Source: Acetonema longum DSM 6540 (lineage in GTDB: Bacteria > Bacillota > Negativicutes > Sporomusales > Acetonemataceae). From it: DNA of 64,000 nt. The translations under genes and the position numbers were made by a program. The DNA lies in the NCBI RefSeq assembly GCF_000219125.1, contig NZ_AFGF01000126.1, forward strand, positions 1 through 64,000, read 5' to 3'. Shown here one piece after another: positions 1 to 7,322 of the stretch (its first letter is position 1; every line of letters starts with the position of its first letter). A model generated the notes under the pieces. The model did not search any database. It was not told where the DNA came from and worked only from the letters and a program-made list of their open reading frames with translations.

Positions 1-126
1 CCCCATCTGCGTCGTTGCTCCTGCGGGCGGGCGTTCGACGTACCCTGCGAACGTACAGTCTCACGCCCGTCCTCGTCGCGCCTAGCATCTGGGCCCTTTT
101 GAACGGTCCCAGGTTCGAGGCCGCAG
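1..126 (+). repeat. Interspersed structured repeat, copy R1 (cut by window edge)
   Basis: This copy contains the GTTCG/CGAAC hairpin module around 33-53 and the terminal module CATCTGG...CCAGGTTCGAGGCCGCAG at 87-126. It lacks the central long-hairpin module found in R3 and R4: the sequence passes directly from CGTCGCGC to CTAGCATCTGG. The terminal module can fold as CTGGGCCC with GGTCCCAG. The left end may continue outside the window. It lies upstream of the rplS promoter. Confidence 0.85.
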
Positions 127-147
127 GTAAGCTTTGTGTATTTTTTC

Positions 148-176
148 TTGTGTTTTAGACATGATTATGATACAAT
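148..176 (+). promoter_or_regulatory. Probable sigma-A promoter of rplS
   Basis: The -35 box TTGTGT (148-153) and -10 box TACAAT (171-176) are separated by 17 nt. They sit about 75 nt upstream of rplS and just after repeat R1. The transcribed leader of about 65 nt (roughly 183-248) is GC-rich and could hold an L19-type ribosomal leader, but I could not draw a convincing fold. Confidence 0.6.
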
Positions 177-250
177 TTTTAGCGTGTAACATGGGCGGTC
201 CGCTATTGTCCGGCAGGGGCGATATGAACGTCTGAATAAGGAGGATACAA

Positions 251-592
251 ATGGATATTATCAAAGCCCTTGAACAGGAACAGCTGCGCCAGGATATCCC
301 GGCATTTCGTCCTGGGGATACGGTTCGCGTCCATGTAAAAGTAGTGGAAGGCAATCGTGAGCGTATTCAGGTTTTCGAAGGACTTGTCATCAACCGCAAA
401 AGCGGCGGCGTCCGGGAAACCTTTACAGTACGCCGGATTTCGTATGGCGTAGGCGTGGAAAGAACATTTCCGGTACATTCTCCGCGGGTGGACAAAATTG
501 AAGTGATGCGCCGCGGTATTGTACGTCGGGCAAAACTCTATTACTTGCGGAATTTGACCGGCAAAGCAGCTCGGATCAAGGAAAAACGCTAG
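251..592 (+). CDS. rplS: 50S ribosomal protein L19
   Basis: The 113-residue product is the normal length for L19, a large-subunit protein at the 30S-50S interface. The sequence carries the family's N-terminal basic beta region ([19 protein letters not shown]) followed by [26 protein letters not shown], and a basic C-terminus ending KEKR. A strong Shine-Dalgarno sequence AAGGAGG precedes the ATG. It has its own probable promoter and a terminator-like hairpin directly downstream, so it looks largely monocistronic. The rplS-lepB-rbgA-rnhB neighbourhood is common in Firmicutes. Confidence 0.97.
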   Translation: MDIIKALEQEQLRQDIPAFRPGDTVRVHVKVVEGNRERIQVFEGLVINRKSGGVRETFTVRRISYGVGVERTFPVHSPRVDKIEVMRRGIVRRAKLYYLRNLTGKAARIKEKR

Positions 593-600
593 GAACACGT

Positions 601-632
601 AGGGACTGTTGGACAGTCCCTATTCTTCATTA
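601..632 (+). terminator. Terminator-like hairpin after rplS
   Basis: A perfect 8-bp stem AGGGACTG (601-608) pairs with CAGTCCCT (614-621) around a 5-nt loop. It is followed by a T-rich but interrupted tail (ATTCTTCATT). It starts 9 nt after the rplS stop codon. Confidence 0.7.
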
Positions 633-721
633 GTGTATGATGTTGTCCCAAATGGCTAAGAATATGGGGGTCTTGTCGATTCATAATTTGACGTGATCCC
701 TCCTTTTAATGAGGTGAATAT

Positions 722-1249
722 ATGAGCAATTCCCGGCTTGGCCAGGAAGTTAAGGATTGGCTGATTTCCATACTGATTGCTGTGGTATTGGCTTTCTTCA
801 TTCGGTCTTTTATTGTTGAGCTGTATATGGTAGAAGGACCTTCCATGCGTCCCACCTTGGTCAACAGTGAACGGCTGGTGGTCAATAAGTTTATTTACCG
901 CTTTAAAGAGCCGCAGAGGGGTGAAGTTATTGTTTTTCGTTATCCCCGCGACCCCAGTCGCGATTTCATTAAAAGAGTGATCGGCGTTGCCGGCGACAAA
1001 ATTGAGATTCGCGACGGCCAGGTATTTCTTAACGGGCAGCTGCAAAATGAAAATTATATTCTGGAACGCACCCGTGGCTCCTATCCTTTGGTGACCATAC
1101 CCCAAGGGCATATTTTTGTCATGGGAGATAACCGGAACAATTCCGAAGACAGTCGTTTCAGAGATGTGGGCTTTGTGCCGCTCGATTTGGTGAAAGGCAA
1201 GGCCATGGTGGTGTTCTGGCCTTTAGACCATATGAAAACCCTACCCTAG
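722..1249 (+). CDS. lepB: Signal peptidase I
   Basis: This 175-residue type I signal peptidase would cleave signal peptides on the outer face of the cytoplasmic membrane. A single N-terminal membrane anchor spans about residues 12-32. The catalytic serine is Ser41 in EGPSMRPTL and the catalytic lysine is Lys84 in IKRVIGVAGD. Box E (GDNRNNSEDSR) follows near residue 135. The length fits the small Gram-positive SipS-type enzymes. The start has a GAGGTG ribosome site about 6 nt upstream. It lies between rplS and rbgA, with repeat R2 filling the downstream gap. Confidence 0.96.
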   Translation: MSNSRLGQEVKDWLISILIAVVLAFFIRSFIVELYMVEGPSMRPTLVNSERLVVNKFIYRFKEPQRGEVIVFRYPRDPSRDFIKRVIGVAGDKIEIRDGQVFLNGQLQNENYILERTRGSYPLVTIPQGHIFVMGDNRNNSEDSRFRDVGFVPLDLVKGKAMVVFWPLDHMKTLP

Positions 1250-1451
1250 GGACCTGTTGAAAACAGGTCCATCTGCGTCACTTCAGCCTCCTGCGGGCGC
1301 GCGCGTCCTCGTCGCGCTGTATCAGATTCATGGCTTTTCAGAGAGTGGTAGTAGATGATCTCTCATCAGTGAAAAGTCATATGAGTTCTTCACAGTACGG
1401 AGGCGCAGAGCGTCTCTCTGACCTAGCATCTGAACCTTTTGAGGCCGCAGA
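1250..1451 (+). repeat. Interspersed structured repeat, copy R2
   Basis: The copy begins with a perfect hairpin GACCTGTT-gaa-AACAGGTC (1251-1269), which could also act in termination after lepB. It continues through CATCTGCGTC, the central long hairpin (ATTCATGGCTTTTCA pairing with TGAAAAGTCATATGAGTTC), the small hairpin GAGGCGC-AGA-GCGTCTC, and a shortened end GAACCTTTTGAGGCCGCAG. It lacks the GTTCGACGTAC module. It is open in one reading frame and so artificially lengthens the rbgA frame. Confidence 0.9.
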
Positions 1452-1485
1452 TATTTTGCAACAAAATCAAGGAGGGACGCCCTTC

Positions 1486-2331
1486 ATGCATATCCATTGG
1501 TTCCCCGGACATATGGCGAAGGCCCGGCGAGTGATCAGCGAACATCTTAAACTGATCGATGTGGTGATTGAGCTTTTAGATGCCAGGATCCCTGAGAGCA
1601 GCGCCAATCCCATGATTCAGGAGATAGTGGGAGATAAGCCCAGGGTCATTGCTTTCAACAAGGCTGATCTGGCGGATTCTCGGCATACCGAGCAGTGGAT
1701 GGCTCGCTTTAAAGAGCAGGGACTGCCTGTAGCTGCCATTGAAGCTGTTTCCGGCAAAGGTCTGAAACAACTGATCCAGTATGTGGAGCAAGCGGCTGCG
1801 GAAAAATTGGCCAAATGGGAAGCCAAGGGTATAAAGAGCCGTCCGGTACGGGCTATGGTACTGGGAATCCCCAATGTGGGAAAATCATCGCTAATAAACC
1901 GTCTTTTGGGTACGGCTACGGTAAAAACGGCAAACCGGCCTGGCGTTACCAGAGGACAGCAATGGATAAAAATCGGCAATCGGCTGGAGCTTTTAGACAC
2001 TCCTGGCGTGCTTTGGCCCAAAATGGATGATCAGGCTGTAGCCTTCAAGCTAGCGGTAACCGGCGCGGTGAAAGACGATGTGTATGACTATGATACGGTA
2101 TTGAAACAATTAGTGGATTTTTTGCGGCAGGAATATCCTGGCCGGTTGATAGAGCGGTTTTCTCTAACGGAAATTCCCGCCGATAACCAGGCACTTTTAG
2201 GATTGATTGGTGCCAAACGGGGTTGTTTGAAGAGCGGGGGGCTTGTGGATTATGAAAAGGCCGGTAAAATTCTGCTGCAGGAATTTAGAAATGGCAAACT
2301 CGGTAAAATAACGCTGGATTTTTTACTTTAG
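1486..2331 (+). CDS. rbgA: Ribosome biogenesis GTPase RbgA (YlqF)
   Basis: This circularly permuted GTPase is needed for late 50S subunit assembly. The motif order is diagnostic: G4 NKAD (residues 58-61) comes before G1 GIPNVGKSS (127-135) and G3 DTPG (171-174). The N-terminus HWFPGHMAKA is the family signature. I chose ATG 1486 because GGAGGG lies 9 nt upstream and it gives 281 residues, the usual size. The frame stays open back to 1330, but those 52 codons are repeat R2, not protein-like sequence. It is followed by a terminator and then rnhB, as in Bacillus (ylqF-rnhB). Confidence 0.96.
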   Translation: MHIHWFPGHMAKARRVISEHLKLIDVVIELLDARIPESSANPMIQEIVGDKPRVIAFNKADLADSRHTEQWMARFKEQGLPVAAIEAVSGKGLKQLIQYVEQAAAEKLAKWEAKGIKSRPVRAMVLGIPNVGKSSLINRLLGTATVKTANRPGVTRGQQWIKIGNRLELLDTPGVLWPKMDDQAVAFKLAVTGAVKDDVYDYDTVLKQLVDFLRQEYPGRLIERFSLTEIPADNQALLGLIGAKRGCLKSGGLVDYEKAGKILLQEFRNGKLGKITLDFLL

Positions 2332-2336
2332 AAACG

Positions 2337-2374
2337 GAAGTCTGGTCGATCTGGCCGGCCTTCTGTTTTTTTTT
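2337..2374 (+). terminator. Rho-independent terminator after rbgA
   Basis: The stem GAAGTCTGGTC (2337-2347) pairs with GGCCGGCCTTC (2353-2363) with one mismatch and two G-T pairs. It is followed by a nine-T run at 2366-2374. Confidence 0.85.
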
Positions 2375-2437
2375 GTCAGGTTTTTTTCGAGCCGGCAAGA
2401 ATGTAAACATAGACAAGTTTAAGAAACAGGGTGCACA

Positions 2438-3109
2438 ATGAAACAGAAATGGATTGAAACAGAGAATCAGAATGAATATAACCGGGTCATGGCCCTTTAT
2501 AATCCTGAGAAACAATTCAGCGAAAGGGGCTATCAGTACATAGCCGGCATTGACGAAGCCGGACGGGGGCCCTTGGCAGGGCCTTTGGTGGTGGCTGGGG
2601 TTATACTGCCGTTAGAGGCTTTTTTGCCGCAGCTGAATGACTCCAAAAAATTGACGGTTAATCAACGGGAGAAGTTATACGATGAAATTTATAATACAGC
2701 TGTTGCCGTAACCTACGCCATTATTTCAGTGGAAGAAATCGACCGGATGAATATCCTGCAGGCAACGTTGCAGGGGATGAGCCAGGTGGCGGCTGCGCTG
2801 GAGCCTAAGGTTCAGGCAGTAATGATTGATGGCCCCAGGGGACCCCAACTTCCTGTTCCAACCCAATGTATCGTTGGCGGCGATGGACTTAGCGCCTCAA
2901 TTGCCGCAGCCTCTATTGTGGCCAAGGTGGTCAGGGACCGGCTTATGATTCAGCTCGATCAGGAATTCCCGGCCTACGGCTTTGCCCAACATAAGGGTTA
3001 TGGCACAAAACAGCATATGTCAGCCATCGAACATTTCGGGGCTTGTCCTATTCACCGCCGCAGTTTTGAGCCGATCAAATCGAAGTTCAGCAAGGAGGGG
3101 GCATTATGA
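2438..3109 (+). CDS. rnhB: Ribonuclease HII
   Basis: RNase HII removes ribonucleotides and RNA from RNA-DNA hybrids. The catalytic carboxylates are visible: Asp39-Glu40 in GIDEAGRGP, Asp131 in MIDGPRGP and Asp167 in VVRDRLM. The product is 223 residues, within family range. The start is not certain: ATG 2438 has only a weak ribosome site, and ATG 2489 (17 codons later) would still keep the catalytic core. The stop codon overlaps the next start as ATGA, indicating translational coupling with the FliK-like gene. Confidence 0.95.
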   Translation: MKQKWIETENQNEYNRVMALYNPEKQFSERGYQYIAGIDEAGRGPLAGPLVVAGVILPLEAFLPQLNDSKKLTVNQREKLYDEIYNTAVAVTYAIISVEEIDRMNILQATLQGMSQVAAALEPKVQAVMIDGPRGPQLPVPTQCIVGGDGLSASIAAASIVAKVVRDRLMIQLDQEFPAYGFAQHKGYGTKQHMSAIEHFGACPIHRRSFEPIKSKFSKEGAL

Positions 3110-4584
3110 ATGTCAGCACTATCACACCTGCCCAACAACCGGCGGCAACCCCGGTGACAACCCAACAGGCCGTTGCCGAACAGCCGGCAGCGCAGCCTGT
3201 TCTTTCTACTCATGCCGCTCTGTCCAGTGGCCAAGGCTTTCAGGTCAATTTAGGCAATATTTTCCGTTCGGCGCTGGAGAACCTAAGCTTGCTGCTCAAC
3301 CAGCAGGAATCCATGCTGCGGCACTTATCCCCGGATGTGGCCAATGCGGTAAGAACGGCTCTGAAGCAGCCCTTCTTGCTGCAGGAAACACTGCCCCAGG
3401 GATTTGTTTCTTTGATGAAAGCGCCCAAAATGCTTTCGGAACAGATGACTCAACTGGCTGCTCTACTGGAAGATGCGGCGAAGCTGCAGCAGCAAGCTCC
3501 CCGGGGAGTGCCTCAGGATATCCAAAAAGCTTTGGCGGAAACAGAAAAACAAATCCGGCAAGTTTTAACGCAGATCAAAACCGCTGTTGACCAGAGTAAA
3601 GCCGCTGAACAATCTGTTCGGACAAATGCCGGGCTGACTCACAAGAATGCTCTGCCCGGCCAAACCCAGGCAACTTTGTCGCAAACTGCAAGCTCCTCTA
3701 CGGTAGCGTCACCCCAGACTTGGGTTCAAGGAAAGATGACCGCGCCGTCTCAGGAAGTATTTGCAGGGCCGCAGCAGTCGAAACAAGCATCATCGCGCCC
3801 CGCCGCCCGGGAAATAACTTCGGGAAGAATGGACAATTTACCGGCTTCTGGTCGTTTGGCCCTTTTAACAACTCAGGTTTTGGACCGGCCGCAGCAGGAA
3901 CAGATGGTCAAAACTCTATTTCAACAGATGTTTGCCAGTGCCAATAAAGGCATACTGGAGAATCCTGCTGCCGCTAAACAGGCGCAGCGGACAGAAACTC
4001 AAGAACAGTCTCTGCTGAGACAAATGGCGGATCAGGCGGAAAAAAGCATGCCGAAAATCATTCAACAGGCTGCCAGCCGTTACGATACACCTCAGCTTAA
4101 GCAAGCCTGGACCGCCTTGCGAATGAATGAAGCTCTTGCCTGGGCGAAGCAGCCTCGAGAGACTTTGGCAAAAGACGCGCAAATTGTAAAAGAAATTGCC
4201 GCTTCGATACAACAGACAGTTTCTTTCGCCGCCGAGACCCAGGGCAAGGGGCAGACCACCCTGAATTTCTCTTTGCCCCTGTATTTTGGCGATGCTTTAG
4301 AACCCTATCCTGCCCATATTCATATCTTTAATCAGCAGGAAGACGACAGTACCGCCGAAACGACCGAATTTGAGACCTGGATGAAAATATCGCTGATGAC
4401 TGAGCATATGGGGCAGGTAGATACGGTCTTTCGCCTGTATAAAAAAGAACTGTTGGATATCCGGGTCCTGTTTTCCAATGAAGAGGCGGCTGAAATGTTT
4501 AACGGCTTCGTGCCTGCCATTCGGGCCGGTTTTAATGATGCCGGCTTTTCCTTAAAATTAGCGGATATTATGATCGGAACGTAG
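3106..4584 (+). CDS. FliK-like protein (YlqG-type, hook-length-control-like C-terminus)
   Basis: The 492-residue protein has a long, low-complexity, Gln/Ala/Pro-rich N-terminal part (about residues 1-320) and a compact C-terminal part (about 380-492) with LNFSLPLYFGDALEPYPAHI and VLFSNEEAAEMFNGF. The latter resembles the FliK/Flg_hook C-terminal domain. In Bacillus the same place after rnhB is taken by ylqG, followed by the FlhB-like ylqH, and here too an FlhB-like fragment follows. This supports a role linked to export-substrate switching, but the function is not proven. It is translationally coupled to rnhB (ATGA overlap). A canonical fliK is present separately in the main operon. Confidence 0.75.
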   Translation: MNVSTITPAQQPAATPVTTQQAVAEQPAAQPVLSTHAALSSGQGFQVNLGNIFRSALENLSLLLNQQESMLRHLSPDVANAVRTALKQPFLLQETLPQGFVSLMKAPKMLSEQMTQLAALLEDAAKLQQQAPRGVPQDIQKALAETEKQIRQVLTQIKTAVDQSKAAEQSVRTNAGLTHKNALPGQTQATLSQTASSSTVASPQTWVQGKMTAPSQEVFAGPQQSKQASSRPAAREITSGRMDNLPASGRLALLTTQVLDRPQQEQMVKTLFQQMFASANKGILENPAAAKQAQRTETQEQSLLRQMADQAEKSMPKIIQQAASRYDTPQLKQAWTALRMNEALAWAKQPRETLAKDAQIVKEIAASIQQTVSFAAETQGKGQTTLNFSLPLYFGDALEPYPAHIHIFNQQEDDSTAETTEFETWMKISLMTEHMGQVDTVFRLYKKELLDIRVLFSNEEAAEMFNGFVPAIRAGFNDAGFSLKLADIMIGT

Positions 4585-4661
4585 GATCTTGCAACGCGAA
4601 GTGTATGGTTGAAGCAACGCAAGATACCGGTGCCGCATGATGCCAAATGGAGGTTTGCACC

Positions 4662-4972
4662 ATGACATCCGCCCGGGAAGATTTCGGCAGTAAAGAAAAG
4701 GAAGAACCCAAAAAGTAATTGCTCTAAAGTATGATAAATCCAAAGACATAGCGCCGAAAGTTGTAGCCAAGGGCGCCGGCTTTATTGCCGAGCAGATTCT
4801 GACGGTAGCCCAAAAGAACGCTGTGCCTGTTTATCAAAATAAGACATTGACCAATGTATTAATGGCGGTGGAAATTGACCGGGAAGTGCCGCCGGAGTTG
4901 TACAACGCCGTAGCTGAGGTGCTGGCTCACATCTATCGTCTGGACCAGGTACTGGGAAAACGCATCAAATAG
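4662..4972 (+). pseudogene. FlhB-like export switch domain protein (YlqH-type), frameshifted
   Basis: ATG 4662 has GGAGG 8 nt upstream and opens a short frame of 18 codons ending at TAA 4716-4718 (…KEEPKK stop). The homologous body continues in the -1 frame from 4715: VIALKYDKSKDIAPKVVAKG … LAHIYRLDQVLGKRIK, stop at 4970-4972. That body is the cytoplasmic FlhB/EscU-type domain without the NPTH cleavage motif and without membrane segments. Joined across the A-run 4710-4714 the product would be about 103 residues, the usual size for YlqH. One missing A in the run explains the break. A sequencing error or a programmed -1 shift at AAAAAG are alternatives. Confidence 0.8.
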
Positions 4973-4973
4973 C

Positions 4974-5222
4974 AGGGGAACGCTGAAAAAGACCCATCTG
5001 CGTTGTTGCTCCTGTGGGCGCTTGACGTACCCTGCGAACGTACAGTCTCACACGCGTCCTCGTCGCGCTGTATCAGAATTCATGACTTTTCAGAGAGTGG
5101 TAATAGTAGATGATCTCTCATGAGTGAAAGTCATATGAATTCTTCAGTACGGAGACGCAGAGCGTCTCTCTGACCTAGCATCTGGACCTTTTTAAACGGG
5201 CTCAGGTTCGAGGCCACAGAAA
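4974..5222 (+). repeat. Interspersed structured repeat, copy R3 (most complete)
   Basis: All modules are present. The 5' terminus (GAACGCTGAAAAAGACCCATCTG) leads into the GACGTACCCTGCGAACGTAC module and then a long hairpin, GAATTCATGACTTTTCA (5076-5092) pairing with TGAAAGTCATATGAATTC (5125-5142). A perfect hairpin follows, GAGACGC-AGA-GCGTCTC (5152-5168). The 3' terminus runs from CATCTGGACC through CAGGTTCGAGGCCACAG. The copy ends about 20 nt before the yraN ribosome binding site. Confidence 0.92.
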
Positions 5223-5251
5223 GGCTGCGCAACGACTCATAAGGAGGCTTC

Positions 5252-5608
5252 ATGAATCATCTGGATTTGGGCAAGGCCGGAGAACAGGCGGTGAGTCTGT
5301 TTTTGACCCGGAAAGGATATGCTATCATGGAGAGAAACTTTCGTACCCGCTGGGGGGAAATCGATTTGATTGCCCGGGACAAAGAAGATTTGGTCTTTGT
5401 CGAGGTAAAGACCCGGCGCGGGGCTGCATTCGGGACGGGAGCCGAAGCTGTGATATGGCACAAACAGCAAAAAATCATCAAAACAGCGCAAATCTACTTG
5501 AGCCAAAAGCGCCTGGATGCGGCGAATCTGCGCTTTGATGTGGTTGAAGTGAATGTAAAAAACAATAGTCTTGAGTTCAATCATATTGTGAATGCCTTTG
5601 GCGACTAG
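5252..5608 (+). CDS. yraN: UPF0102 family protein YraN (predicted endonuclease fold)
   Basis: The 118-residue protein belongs to the UPF0102/YraN family, small proteins with a restriction-endonuclease-like fold and no settled function. Seen here: the N-terminal GKAGEQAVSLFLTRKGYAI and the core IDLIARDKEDLVFVEVKTRRG, where the D…EVK residues match the nuclease-fold active site pattern. AAGGAGG lies just upstream of ATG 5252. Repeat R3 precedes it and a small repeat remnant separates it from comM, a gene pair often adjacent in bacteria. Confidence 0.93.
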   Translation: MNHLDLGKAGEQAVSLFLTRKGYAIMERNFRTRWGEIDLIARDKEDLVFVEVKTRRGAAFGTGAEAVIWHKQQKIIKTAQIYLSQKRLDAANLRFDVVEVNVKNNSLEFNHIVNAFGD

Positions 5609-5637
5609 AATCCGGGGCCTTTTTAACGGTCCCTCAG
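5609..5637 (+). repeat. Repeat remnant R7 / possible terminator
   Basis: GGGGCC (5614-5619), TTTTTAAC and GGTCCC (5628-5633) match the terminal module of the interspersed repeat (GGACCTTTTTGAACGGTCCC in other copies). It can form a short hairpin. It lies between the yraN stop and the comM ribosome site. Confidence 0.6.
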
Positions 5638-5650
5638 GAGGAAACAGCAG

Positions 5651-7165
5651 GTGTACGCACAGGTCCATGGCTCTACCACCCTAGGTTTAGAAGGAATACC
5701 GGTAACCGTGGAAGTGGACATTGCCAACGGATTGCCGGGGTTTGACATTGTTGGGCTGCCGGATACCGCCGTGAAGGAGTCGCGGGAACGGGTCAGAGCA
5801 GCCATCAAAAATTCAGGTTTTGCTTTCCCCAATAAACGTATCACGATTAATTTGGCGCCGGCTGATATTCGCAAAGACGGTTCTGGGCTGGATTTGCCCA
5901 TTGCTGTCGGCATTATCGCCGCCACCGGTCAACTCCCTGCCGCTGGTTTCCACAATATAGTATTCATCAGCGAATTGTCCCTAGAAGGAAAATTGCGCTC
6001 GGTTTCAGGCGTGTTGCCCATTGCCTTGCAGGCAAAAAAACAAGGATTTGATACGATTGTCCTGGCGCCGGATAACGCCCAGGAGGCTTTGCTGGCTGGC
6101 GGATTAACCGTTTATGCTCCATCTGCATTGATGGAGCTGGTTCGCCACTTGCGAGGCGAGGTGTTGCTACCTCCTCAGATGGTCTGTACGCCCCCAAGCC
6201 AAGGCAGGGTAATCTTGGAAGATTTCGCCGATGTGCAAGGACAATTGGTAGCTAAACGGGCTCTGGAGATCGCTGCTGCAGGCGGACACAATATTTTGAT
6301 GGTTGGTTCGCCGGGTTCGGGTAAAACCATGCTGGCAAGGCGTCTTCCTGGTATATTGCCTTCTATGTCGGAGCAGGAGGCTTTGGAAGTAACCAAGATC
6401 CAAAGTGTGGCCGGCGTACTGCATAACCAATCAGGCATAGCCCATTCCAGGCCATTTCGCAGCCCGCACCACACTGTTTCGGCTGCCGGGATGATTGGCG
6501 GCGGCAGTATTCCCAGACCCGGCGAAGTGACAATGAGTCATAATGGCGTGTTATTCCTGGATGAGTTGCCGGAATATCCCCGCCATATTTTGGAGGCTTT
6601 GCGACAACCATTAGAAGACGGGCAGGTCCAGGTGACCAGAGTAAATGCGTCTTTGACCTTCCCGGCGCGCCTAATGCTCGTTTGTTCTATGAATCCCTGT
6701 CCGTGCGGTTGGGCTGGCGATGCCTCCCATGAATGCAGCTGCACTCCCCATGAAATATCCCGCTATACCAAAAAGATCTCAGGACCCCTGCTGGACCGGA
6801 TTGACATGAGTGTGCATGTGGCCAGACTGGAATATGGCGATATGACAGCCACTGCACTCCAGGAACCTTCTGTCTCCATAAGGGAACGAGTAGAAGCGGC
6901 ACGTCAAATTCAACAGCAACGGCTGGCGGATTGGAATATTTTTTGCAATAGTCAGATGAATCACCGGCAGATCAAAACTGCCTGTCAGCCGGATACTGAC
7001 GCACAAAACCTGCTGGCCCAGGCTTTTCAACGACTGAATTTGAGCGCCAGAGGATATGACCGGGTTTTAAAAGTAGCCCGGACGATTGCCGATCTGGCCC
7101 AGGCAGATACCATCACTGCTGCCCATATTGCCGAAGCCGTGCAATACAGGATTTTACGCCAGTAG
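5651..7165 (+). CDS. comM: YifB/ComM family AAA+ ATPase (Mg chelatase-like)
   Basis: The 504-residue protein has an N-terminal Lon-type S5 fold domain (DIVGLPDTAVKESRERVRAA), then a Walker A GSPGSGKT (residues 219-226) and Walker B VLFLDELPE, and a C-terminal winged region (LNLSARGYDRVLKVARTIADL). ComM homologues act as helicases that extend branch migration during natural transformation. The GTG start at 5651 has AGGAGG 9 nt upstream. A cysteine cluster (CSMNPCPCGWAG … CSCTP) between Walker B and the sensor region is normal for the family. dprA, another transformation gene, lies 4 kb downstream. Confidence 0.94.
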   Translation: MYAQVHGSTTLGLEGIPVTVEVDIANGLPGFDIVGLPDTAVKESRERVRAAIKNSGFAFPNKRITINLAPADIRKDGSGLDLPIAVGIIAATGQLPAAGFHNIVFISELSLEGKLRSVSGVLPIALQAKKQGFDTIVLAPDNAQEALLAGGLTVYAPSALMELVRHLRGEVLLPPQMVCTPPSQGRVILEDFADVQGQLVAKRALEIAAAGGHNILMVGSPGSGKTMLARRLPGILPSMSEQEALEVTKIQSVAGVLHNQSGIAHSRPFRSPHHTVSAAGMIGGGSIPRPGEVTMSHNGVLFLDELPEYPRHILEALRQPLEDGQVQVTRVNASLTFPARLMLVCSMNPCPCGWAGDASHECSCTPHEISRYTKKISGPLLDRIDMSVHVARLEYGDMTATALQEPSVSIRERVEAARQIQQQRLADWNIFCNSQMNHRQIKTACQPDTDAQNLLAQAFQRLNLSARGYDRVLKVARTIADLAQADTITAAHIAEAVQYRILRQ

Positions 7166-7191
7166 CTTGTAATAAAGATAGGTTCAGTGCC

Positions 7192-7227
7192 AAAAAGCCG
7201 CGGCGACTACTGTATCTGCTGCTTTTT
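7192..7227 (+). terminator. Possible terminator after comM
   Basis: AAAAAGCCGC (7192-7201) pairs with GCTGCTTTTT (7218-7227) with one mismatch. The loop is 16 nt and the right arm supplies the T-run. The stem is weak. Confidence 0.45.
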
Positions 7228-7322
7228 CATCTATCGGGTATTTGCGCGTGACGATGATTTTATCGCGGCGACATATCCTAAATGTACACATTCAGTCATA
7301 ATAATCTATAGGAGGTGTAGAA

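Noticed and set aside
1-126. A tRNA gene at the left edge, suggested by GGTTCGAGGCC
   Set aside because: No acceptor stem, anticodon arm or CCA end can be drawn; the segment recurs in other copies as part of the interspersed repeat.
2982-3590. A 202-codon reading frame overlapping the end of rnhB and the FliK-like gene
   Set aside because: It lies in another phase over two clear genes, has no ribosome site and a composition expected of a shadow frame (Ser, Gly, Cys and Arg rich).
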